Shown here piece after piece: positions 1 to 4,304 of a DNA stretch of 5,009 nt. The translations under genes were made by a program, and so were the position numbers. The DNA is taken from positions 1 through 5,009 of the forward strand of contig JAADIF010000055.1 in assembly GCA_013151465.1 (NCBI GenBank), given 5' to 3'. The notes under the pieces are model-generated. The model saw only the letters and a program-made list of their open reading frames with translations. It searched no databases and was not told where the DNA came from. Numbering within the stretch: position 1 is the stretch's first letter; each line of letters starts with the position of its first letter. This DNA is from Microcaldota archaeon (GTDB taxonomy: Archaea; Aenigmatarchaeota; Aenigmatarchaeia; QMZP01; QMZT01).

Positions 1-227
1 AGCCAAAAGCTGAAGAAACGAAAACCTCCAAAGATGAGAAGAAGGAAGAATCCGTAGAGAAGAAAAACGCTGAGAAGAGTGTGGAAAAGGAAGAGAAGCC
101 GAAGGCTCCTGAAAAGAAAAAGGATTCGGACAAAGGAAAAAACGATGTCACCGAAAATGAAAAAAAGAAAGAAGAGAAACCAAAAGCTACTGAAAAGAAA
201 AACGAAAAGACAGAAGAGAAGAAATAA
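1..227 (+). CDS. C-terminal tail of a Lys/Glu-rich protein (5' end outside window)
   Basis: An open frame enters from the left edge (codons begin at position 3) and ends at TAA 225-227, giving 74 visible residues. Almost everything is Lys or Glu with scattered Pro, Ala, Thr, Ser and Asp, so it is a highly charged, probably disordered tail. No folded domain, cysteine or transmembrane segment is visible. It contains a diverged internal repeat: EEKPKAPEKKK is followed about 30 residues later by EEKPKATEKKN. The body of the protein lies outside the window, so function cannot be assigned. Such tails occur on archaeal nucleic-acid-binding and ribosome-associated proteins. Archaeal rfcS often lies next to rfcL, but nothing here identifies this as RFC-S, which normally lacks such a tail. 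The continuous lysine/glutamate coding and the clean stop before a T-rich spacer support a real gene end. Confidence 0.8.
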   Translation, partial: PKAEETKTSKDEKKEESVEKKNAEKSVEKEEKPKAPEKKKDSDKGKNDVTENEKKKEEKPKATEKKNEKTEEKK

Positions 228-248
228 TTTCTTTTCTTATATTTTCTT
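228..248 (+). terminator. T-rich stretch after the Lys/Glu-rich gene, possible archaeal terminator
   Basis: Directly after the TAA stop the + strand carries broken T runs (TTTCTTTTC, then TTTTC). Archaeal RNA polymerase can terminate at oligo-T tracts without a hairpin. The runs are interrupted by C, and the same stretch overlaps the putative rfcL TATA box, so this is a weak call. Confidence 0.3.
237..245 (+). promoter_or_regulatory. Putative TATA box for rfcL
   Basis: TTATATTTT lies about 50 bp upstream of the rfcL ATG. Archaeal transcription usually starts about 25 nt downstream of the TATA centre, which would put the start near 266 and give a leader of roughly 29 nt. The surroundings are AT-rich, so a chance match is possible. 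Confidence 0.4.
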
Positions 249-260
249 ATTCTAAAATCA

Positions 261-283
261 ATTTAAGGCGCGACGCGCTAAAT
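261..283. repeat. GC-rich dyad in the rfcL leader
   Basis: The core GCGCGACGCGC (268-278) is a perfect inverted repeat around A273. It is flanked by ATTTA (261-265) and TAAAT (279-283), also reverse complements, with a two-base AG insertion (266-267) on the left. It stands out as the only GC-rich patch in an AT-rich spacer and sits at or just after the predicted rfcL transcription start. It could be an operator for a dimeric regulator or a small leader hairpin. There is no T run after it, so a terminator is less likely. Confidence 0.5.
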
Positions 284-294
284 AGTGAATAAAT

Positions 295-1545
295 ATGCTT
301 TGGGTTGAGAAATACAAACCGGCGAAATCTTCTGACATGGCGGGGCAAGGTAAGGTTATATCCGAGATAAGATTATGGTTTGATAAATGGAAACCGGGAA
401 AAGGTCTTCTTCTTTCAGGGCAACCTGGCGTTGGTAAAACACTTTCCGTAGAATTGCTGTGCAAGGAGAACGACTGGCTGCTCATGAGAATGAATGCTTC
501 AGATTCAAGAAGTTCTGACGAGATAAAAAATGTCCTTGGTCAAAGCACCAAAATGAAACCTCTATTCCATAAGACCAAAGTCATTCTCATAGATGAAATT
601 GATGGCATCTCACCTGTAGAACGCGGTGCTACAAGAGCAATCATAGAGATTATCAAGCGATCATCGTATCCAGTCGTACTTATAGCAAATGATCCTTGGA
701 TTTCCAAGCTAAGGGCGCTGCGAACGCTTTGCACTCATATAAAATTTCCCAAGGTTTCAACACCCTCGATTGCAAAAAGGTTAAAACATATACTTGATGC
801 CGAGGGCATCGAATACGATGAAGATGTAATAAAGGGTCTTGCAAGATGGGCGAATGGAGATATGCGCTCTGCTGTGATAGACCTTCAAACGGCGGCAGAA
901 GGCAGAAAGAAGCTCGACGAGGACGCCCTGCTTTCGCTGGGGTTCAGGGAAAGAGAAACAGATATGTTCAGCATACTTCCGACAATTTTCAGATGCAAAA
1001 GGATTTCTGTTGCAAAGAAGCTCATATGGGATGCAGACAAGGATGCAGATACTGTTTTCTGGTGGATTGAGAATAATATCTCAGTTGAATTCTCAAGCCC
1101 CACCGAGTTGCAAAGGGCATATGACACTCTTTCAAAAGCAGATATCTTCAGAGGCCTTGTTTCAAAACAGCAGAACTGGAGATTCAAGGCATACATGGTG
1201 GACCTCATGGCAGCTGTATCTGTCGGAAGGAGGGAAGAGCCTCATCACGGCTGGGTAAAATATGAGCCGCCCAAAAAGATCCTGATGATGGCTGCAAACA
1301 AGGGGGAACGAGCTGAAATGCGTGAACTGCATCAGAAGATAGGAGAATATACACATCTATCAAATAAGGCCGTAAAAACGCAGCTTATTCCGTATCTAAA
1401 GATGATAGTGAAATCGAAAAGGTTTGCTAAGACGAATAAGGAATCCGGCACGATTCTCAGTCTTGCTGCGTTTTCAAAGAAGAATGATGAGCAAATCGGA
1501 AATCTTATGCTCAGCGAAGAAGAGATTGCCATGATAGTGGCATAA
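295..1545 (+). CDS. rfcL: Replication factor C large subunit (clamp loader)
   Basis: A 416-residue AAA+ ATPase. With four RFC small subunits it opens and loads the PCNA sliding clamp onto primed DNA. Visible motifs: RFC box WVEKYKP (3-9), Walker A GQPGVGKT (42-49), Walker B VILIDEID (96-103), sensor 1 Asn in LIAND (about 132) and sensor 2 GDMR (188-191). The large-subunit identity is supported by LRTLC at 142-146, where small subunits carry the SRC arginine finger. It is also supported by the C-terminal collar region with YEPPKKI and an Ala/Lys-rich helical segment typical of RFC-L. The ATG at 295 gives the RFC box directly at the N-terminus; only a weak GTGA precedes it. The length is at the short end for archaeal RFC-L. 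The protein ends in SEEEIAMIVA, without the usual charged tail or a recognisable PCNA-interacting (QxxLF-like) C-terminus. The gene converges on the HD hydrolase gene with 9 bp between stops. Confidence 0.96.
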   Translation: MLWVEKYKPAKSSDMAGQGKVISEIRLWFDKWKPGKGLLLSGQPGVGKTLSVELLCKENDWLLMRMNASDSRSSDEIKNVLGQSTKMKPLFHKTKVILIDEIDGISPVERGATRAIIEIIKRSSYPVVLIANDPWISKLRALRTLCTHIKFPKVSTPSIAKRLKHILDAEGIEYDEDVIKGLARWANGDMRSAVIDLQTAAEGRKKLDEDALLSLGFRERETDMFSILPTIFRCKRISVAKKLIWDADKDADTVFWWIENNISVEFSSPTELQRAYDTLSKADIFRGLVSKQQNWRFKAYMVDLMAAVSVGRREEPHHGWVKYEPPKKILMMAANKGERAEMRELHQKIGEYTHLSNKAVKTQLIPYLKMIVKSKRFAKTNKESGTILSLAAFSKKNDEQIGNLMLSEEEIAMIVA

Positions 1546-1554
1546 TTTAATTAT

Positions 1555-2316
1555 TTACTTTCTTGTCAATCCGGAAAAACCACGTTTTCTCAAATAATTA
1601 TAATCTATCAACGGTATTATGTTTAGAGTTAGAAGATAATGAAGAAAACAGAGACGCGCATCACCCTTATATTTTGTGTTCAGCAAAAGTGCTAAATCGT
1701 GATAGAATCTAATGGTCTTATCGACCTGACTTGAGGTTATATGCTGTGCAATCTCATGATTATTTGTGAAGAAATCTATTGCATTGTGTGCTACATCGGC
1801 TGTCTTGAGAGGGAGAACTGACTGGTCATGAAGACATCTTCCTTCATATTTGAGGGGATTGTCGTTTGTGATTGTTTTCAGAATCTGTATGACTGGGCGG
1901 CTATTCAAAAAGTCCTTTTCTAATTGCCCTATAGTTACATTAGTATCCTCTGGGACATCGTGAAAGAGAGCCCCTATAATTTCTTCCTTCCCATATCCTG
2001 CATATGTCATCAGAGCGGCAACTCCGACTGGATGGCTAATATACGGCAATCCGGATCTCCTTCTCTGGCCTTCGTGGGCTTCATATGCAATTTCTAACGC
2101 CCTCTTCAAATCTTCATTTTTTTCCAAGCGTTCATAAAACTTGTTTAATGCATTGATATAAGAGACTTCAAAACGAGTTACAGTGCGCTCTGGAACATAC
2201 AGACCACTATGTTTATCCTGGGCAAATAGCCTCATGTTGTGCAATACAGCTTCTCTTTGTTCTCCGGGCACTGATTGCCTCGTGTAACCAATAAGAGCTG
2301 GCTCTATAATAGACAT
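1555..2316 (-). CDS. Stand-alone RelA/SpoT-type HD-domain hydrolase
   Basis: A 253-residue protein with an N-terminal extension of about 70 residues followed by an HD phosphohydrolase domain. The domain closely matches the (p)ppGpp hydrolase half of Rel/SpoT and MESH1-type small hydrolases. Motifs: AYEAHEGQRRRSGLPYISHP (77-96) with His95, LFHDVPEDT (117-125) with metal ligands His119-Asp120 and the Glu123-Asp124 pair, and KTADVAHN (171-178) with Asp174 and Asn178. These are the H...HD...ED...D/N residues needed for Mn-dependent pyrophosphate removal, so the enzyme looks active. There is no synthetase, TGS or ACT domain, so it would only hydrolyse its substrate. The substrate could be (p)ppGpp, another nucleotide or, as reported for MESH1, NADPH; the sequence does not decide. 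It starts at ATG 2316 with no Shine-Dalgarno sequence, in line with a leaderless transcript. It lies 45 bp after SBDS on the same strand. Bacterial origin by transfer is plausible but not shown. Confidence 0.88.
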   Translation of the reverse strand: MSIIEPALIGYTRQSVPGEQREAVLHNMRLFAQDKHSGLYVPERTVTRFEVSYINALNKFYERLEKNEDLKRALEIAYEAHEGQRRRSGLPYISHPVGVAALMTYAGYGKEEIIGALFHDVPEDTNVTIGQLEKDFLNSRPVIQILKTITNDNPLKYEGRCLHDQSVLPLKTADVAHNAIDFFTNNHEIAQHITSSQVDKTIRFYHDLALLLNTKYKGDARLCFLHYLLTLNIIPLIDYNYLRKRGFSGLTRK

Positions 2317-2330
2317 TAGAATATTTAATG

Positions 2331-2356
2331 ATATGGTTTTAAAAATATATGGTTTT
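2331..2356 (-). promoter_or_regulatory. Putative leaderless promoter of the HD hydrolase gene with a 10-bp direct repeat
   Basis: On the minus strand, CATATATT (2351-2344) is a TATA-like box centred about 30 nt upstream of the HD start codon. Transcription would begin within a few bases of the ATG, consistent with the absent ribosome binding site. The box overlaps the first copy of AAAACCATAT (2356-2347 on the minus strand), repeated exactly at 2340-2331. A T5 run in the same stretch could also terminate the psmA-SBDS transcript. Confidence 0.4.
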
Positions 2357-2361
2357 TACGA

Positions 2362-3069
2362 CTAAATCTTGGTTTCATTGATGATTTTCGTTTCTATAGA
2401 GCCATGCGTAACATCGTTCAGCCTTTTGTATATGTCAGCCTGCATACCAGCCGGAATTTCTATAACAACAATCCATGAGGTCGATGTCCATTCCTCTTTC
2501 TTTATCTGGACCATCCTGTGGAGGACCGGCTCTGCCTTTCCAGCATATTCGAGAGGTATCTTTATTGCAACTTCAACTCTTTCCACGGATATCGGAAGTA
2601 TCGGAGAAATAAGATCCAGAACGCTTTCCATCTGCTCTTTTGAACTTTTGAAAGGATCTATATGTACATGAGCCTCGCCCATCGCATTCATTATCCTCTG
2701 CGGTGGGTGCGGAAGTTTTGTCTTTGGATCTATCGCATAACTTGATATAAGATCTGCAACCTGCTTCCTTTTTTCTTCCACAAGCTTTCTTCTCTGTTCC
2801 GTTGTAAGCTGCAGGTCACCTTCCTTTAAAATGACTTCTGCCATTGCAAAAATATCAGCACCCTTTCCGAAAGCCTTTTCAAGTTCTGTTGCAGACGGGC
2901 GCTCGCCCTTTTTCGAATCCTTAAAAATTTCAGAAACTGCGAGAATGTTTTCTATTGATATGGGAGAACCCTTTCTGTAAGCGAGGGCCTTATCGGGATC
3001 TACCATTATCTCAAATGTCTGGTTTCCCTTGGTAAGACGTGCTATGACCGCCTTATCAACCGAAACCAT
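2362..3069 (-). CDS. SBDS: SBDS/Sdo1 family ribosome maturation protein
   Basis: A 235-residue archaeal homologue of the Shwachman-Bodian-Diamond protein. The eukaryotic member releases the anti-association factor eIF6 from new 60S subunits together with an EF-2-like GTPase; the archaeal one binds the large subunit and probably acts similarly. The N-terminal FYSH domain covers about residues 1-88 (VIARLTKGNQTFEIMVDP, then IFKDSKKGERPS). The helical domain II carries the family hallmarks LQLTTEQRRKLVEEKRKQ, LPHPPQRI and VHIDPFKS at about 90-145. A ferredoxin-like domain III fills the rest. The length is normal for archaea. I chose ATG 3069 because GGTG at 3079-3076 lies 6 nt upstream. An in-frame TTG at 3081 would add four residues (M/L-V-F-C) but would put the ribosome binding site inside the gene. 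It follows psmA by 16 bp, the conserved archaeal order, so the two are almost certainly cotranscribed. Confidence 0.96.
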   Translation of the reverse strand: MVSVDKAVIARLTKGNQTFEIMVDPDKALAYRKGSPISIENILAVSEIFKDSKKGERPSATELEKAFGKGADIFAMAEVILKEGDLQLTTEQRRKLVEEKRKQVADLISSYAIDPKTKLPHPPQRIMNAMGEAHVHIDPFKSSKEQMESVLDLISPILPISVERVEVAIKIPLEYAGKAEPVLHRMVQIKKEEWTSTSWIVVIEIPAGMQADIYKRLNDVTHGSIETKIINETKI

Positions 3070-3075
3070 ACAAAA

Positions 3076-3079
3076 CACC
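3076..3079 (-). promoter_or_regulatory. Ribosome binding site of SBDS (decides the start)
   Basis: GGTG on the minus strand, complementary to the archaeal 16S 3' end, lies 6 nt before ATG 3069 in the 16-bp gap after the psmA stop. This favours the ATG over the in-frame TTG at 3081 and GTG at 3078. Confidence 0.55.
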
Positions 3080-3085
3080 AATAAT

Positions 3086-3784
3086 CTACAAATACTTTGC
3101 TATCTCTTTTTGAGTATATTTCTTGAACTTATCCGCTGTTATGACTGCAAGCTCTATGTTTTCAACCGGAAGTGTCTTCTCTCCCGATTTTAAGGCTTTA
3201 AGGGCAAGTTTAACAGCTTCTTCTATCTTCATATTCCCTTTGTATTTCTTTTCAAGGACTTTCTTGGCTTTTTCTGAACCCTTTCCAATCGACTGCGCTT
3301 TCCATTCAATCAGTGTGCCTGAAGGGTCAGTTTCAAATAGGCGCGGCTTATCATCGACACCGCCGAGTATTATGCCTATTCCATACGGCCTTACACCCGC
3401 ATACTGCGTGACAAGATGTATATTGCCAGCAATATATTTCATCAACGTCGATATGGATATCTTTTCGTTATACGTCAGCCGGTTTATCTGCGACTTCACT
3501 CTGGCCATCTCGATTATATCCCTTGCATCAGCAAGAAGACCTGAACTTACCAAGCCGACGTGCTCGTCAATTTCAAATATCTTCTTATGCGAGCCATTTT
3601 CAAGAAGCGGTGCAGAAGCACGCGTCGCTCCCAGAATAACCGCATCTTTTGTTTTTAATCCGACAACGGTATTTCCTCTCTTTACCGCCTGCCTTGCATA
3701 TTCTACCTGAAGCAATCTACCATCAGGGGAAAATACGACAATCGTTCTATCATACGCCATATAATTGGGCTGCATTGGCTGCAT
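3086..3784 (-). CDS. psmA: 20S proteasome alpha subunit
   Basis: A 232-residue alpha-type subunit. Seven form each outer ring of the cytoplasmic 20S proteasome; they gate substrate entry and dock AAA+ regulators, while proteolysis is done by the beta rings. Visible features: gate motif YDR (11-13), the alpha signature running from about residue 11 to 37 with FSPDGRLLQVEYARQAVKRG (18-37), KIFEID (68-73), VSSGLLADARDI, and GGVRPYGI-type segment AGVRPYGIG. Lys68 appears to match the lysine that binds the C-terminal HbYX tail of proteasome activators, judged from memory of the Thermoplasma sequence. As expected for alpha subunits there is no propeptide and no catalytic N-terminal Thr. The ATG at 3784 is fixed by a strong ribosome binding site 5 nt upstream. 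It has its own TATA box and is the first gene of the psmA-SBDS unit. No beta subunit gene is in the window. Confidence 0.97.
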   Translation of the reverse strand: MQPMQPNYMAYDRTIVVFSPDGRLLQVEYARQAVKRGNTVVGLKTKDAVILGATRASAPLLENGSHKKIFEIDEHVGLVSSGLLADARDIIEMARVKSQINRLTYNEKISISTLMKYIAGNIHLVTQYAGVRPYGIGIILGGVDDKPRLFETDPSGTLIEWKAQSIGKGSEKAKKVLEKKYKGNMKIEEAVKLALKALKSGEKTLPVENIELAVITADKFKKYTQKEIAKYL

Positions 3785-3789
3785 CTCTA

Positions 3790-3797
3790 ATCACCTC
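3790..3797 (-). promoter_or_regulatory. Strong Shine-Dalgarno site of psmA
   Basis: GAGGTGAT on the minus strand matches eight consecutive bases of the archaeal anti-Shine-Dalgarno complement GGAGGTGAT, 5 nt before ATG 3784. It selects this ATG over in-frame ATGs at codons 4 and 9, and is the strongest such site in the window. Confidence 0.85.
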
Positions 3798-3838
3798 ATA
3801 ATTATTATTAAAATTATGTAATCTATTAAATGTGGAGT

Positions 3839-3846
3839 AATATAAA
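3839..3846 (-). promoter_or_regulatory. TATA box of the psmA-SBDS operon
   Basis: TTTATATT on the minus strand closely fits the archaeal TATA consensus TTTAWATA. A start about 25 nt downstream (near 3817) would leave a leader of roughly 33 nt that includes the GAGGTGAT site. It lies between the tRNA 3' end and psmA, so psmA need not depend on the tRNA promoter. Confidence 0.65.
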
Positions 3847-3929
3847 TGTTGCAAAACAGGTTTCCAACCGATATGCATAAAATGGCTCTATATGAAATGA
3901 GAAATGGTGGGAATATCGAATAGATTGTA

Positions 3930-4048
3930 TGCGGGGAAAGGGGTTCGAACCCTTGAAGGCATTGCTCGCGTTCTTCAGTAATATCTGAAGCATACTCTAA
4001 GCCACACGGTCCTTAGCCGTGCCCCTTTGACCGCTTGGGTATCCCCGC
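3930..4048 (-). tRNA. trnL: tRNA-Leu (anticodon AAG) with a probable intron in the variable arm
   Basis: On the minus strand the gene folds as a class II tRNA. The acceptor GCGGGGA/TCCCCGC has 7 perfect pairs. U8 and A9 are followed by a 3-bp D stem CCC/GGG with a loop containing GG. The anticodon stem CACGG/CCGTG (5 pairs) carries loop CTAAGGA with U33 and G37. The T arm AAGGG-TTCGAAC-CCCTT is perfect. The anticodon AAG lies at 4014-4012 and reads Leu CUU. The discriminator is A73 (position 3930), as expected for Leu, and CCA is not encoded. Between the anticodon stem and T stem are 50 nt, far too many for a variable arm. Removing the predicted 35-nt intron leaves a 15-nt arm, TGGCTTAGTGCCTTC, with a GGC/GCC stem, and a mature length of 84 nt. 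G15-C48 and the other conserved positions look intact. The A34 anticodon is unusual for an archaeon. Confidence 0.9.
3962..3996 (-). other. Predicted 35-nt tRNA intron at a non-canonical (variable arm) site
   Basis: On the minus strand a bulge-helix-bulge fold can be drawn. Exon GCTT (4002... to 3999) pairs with intron GAGC (3967-3964), counting a U-G pair. Bulge AGA (3998-3996) is on one side and bulge AAT (3963-3961) on the other. Inside is an 11-position helix, GTATGCTTCAG with CTGAAGAACGC, with two mismatches and loop ATATTA. Cutting after the second base of each bulge gives the intron limits stated. The outer exon helix is weak because the GGC/GCC arm competes for the same bases, so the limits could shift by a few nucleotides. 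An intron at 37/38 is excluded because the anticodon stem closes perfectly without one. Confidence 0.65.
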
Positions 4049-4088
4049 ATTCTTTCATTGGTTAACGGTTCATACGGTTAATAGTGAT

Positions 4089-4125
4089 GTCCGCAGGTTT
4101 TCGACCTGCGGCAAACGCTCCTGTG
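4089..4125. repeat. Hairpin repeat, copy 1
   Basis: A 37-bp unit matching copy 2 at 33 of 37 positions, 62 bp apart. It contains a perfect 8-bp inverted repeat, CCGCAGGT (4091-4098) and ACCTGCGG (4104-4111), around a 5-nt loop. It is followed by GCAAACGCTCCT, shared exactly with copy 2. An ACGGTTAA motif precedes both copies (4074-4081 here). It lies 41 bp beyond the 5' end of the tRNA. No coding frame crosses it. Confidence 0.8.
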
Positions 4126-4134
4126 CGACTTGTG

Positions 4135-4152
4135 ACGGTTAACTGTTAACGT
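4135..4152. repeat. GTTAAC double palindrome between the hairpin repeats
   Basis: GTTAACTGTTAAC (4138-4150) is two copies of the self-complementary hexamer around T4144, flanked by ACG and GT so that the dyad nearly extends to 18 bp. A third GTTAAC lies at 4061-4066. It could be a protein-binding dyad or part of the repeat element. Confidence 0.55.
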
Positions 4153-4187
4153 CCGCAGGTCTTTGACCTACGGCAAACGCTCCTATG
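4151..4187. repeat. Hairpin repeat, copy 2
   Basis: The second 37-bp unit differs from copy 1 at four positions, two of them in the loop. Its right arm reads ACCTACGG instead of ACCTGCGG. In + strand RNA this gives a C-A mismatch, but in minus-strand RNA it gives a U-G pair, so the stem survives only if the minus strand is transcribed. ACGGTTAA (4135-4142) precedes it as in copy 1. Confidence 0.8.
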
Positions 4188-4257
4188 TTATGTTTTGTTA
4201 GTTTGTGAAGTTTATGTATTTTTGCTGCGTTTGGTATTTTCTTATATGCACTCATAA

Positions 4258-4265
4258 TATTTAAA
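4258..4265 (-). promoter_or_regulatory. Putative TATA box upstream of the hairpin repeats and tRNA
   Basis: TTTAAATA on the minus strand matches the archaeal consensus TTTAWATA. A start about 25 nt downstream, near 4236, would give a transcript through both hairpins into the tRNA. A second candidate, CATATAAG (4249-4242), lies closer. No clear TATA box is seen in the 25-30 nt before the tRNA 5' end, so the tRNA may be processed from such a precursor. The 256 bp from 4049 to 4304 hold no convincing gene, only these repeats, this box and a 10-bp palindrome GATTCGAATC (4267-4276). Confidence 0.35.
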
Positions 4266-4304
4266 TGATTCGAATCTTAAGAATGTGGAAAAATAGACAG
4301 AGGT

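Noticed and set aside
3070..3081. Earlier TTG (3081) or GTG (3078) start for SBDS
   Set aside because: The GGTG ribosome binding site lies at 3079-3076, overlapping these codons, and homologues begin close to the MVSVDKA segment at ATG 3069.
3123..3710. Long + strand open frame opposite psmA
   Set aside because: It is the antisense shadow of a confidently identified proteasome subunit, rich in Ser, Phe and Ile as antisense of a Lys/Glu-rich gene would be, with no family resemblance.
4010..4016. Canonical 37/38 intron in the tRNA-Leu anticodon loop
   Set aside because: The 5-bp anticodon stem closes around a normal 7-nt loop; the extra bases all lie 3' of the stem.
3931..4048. Very long natural variable arm with no intron
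   Set aside because: A 50-nt arm is far beyond the usual class II range, whereas removing a bulge-helix-bulge-framed segment yields a normal 15-nt arm.
4089..4187. Two-repeat CRISPR array (37-bp repeats, 25-bp spacer)
   Set aside because: Only two units with four mismatches, a spacer shorter than usual and itself palindromic (GTTAAC pairs), similarity extending beyond the repeat (ACGGTTAA), and no cas genes nearby.
4267..4282. Palindromes GATTCGAATC and TCTTAAGA as an attachment site or operator
   Set aside because: Short, AT-rich, with no integrase gene, no matching tRNA-end duplication and no gene start close by.
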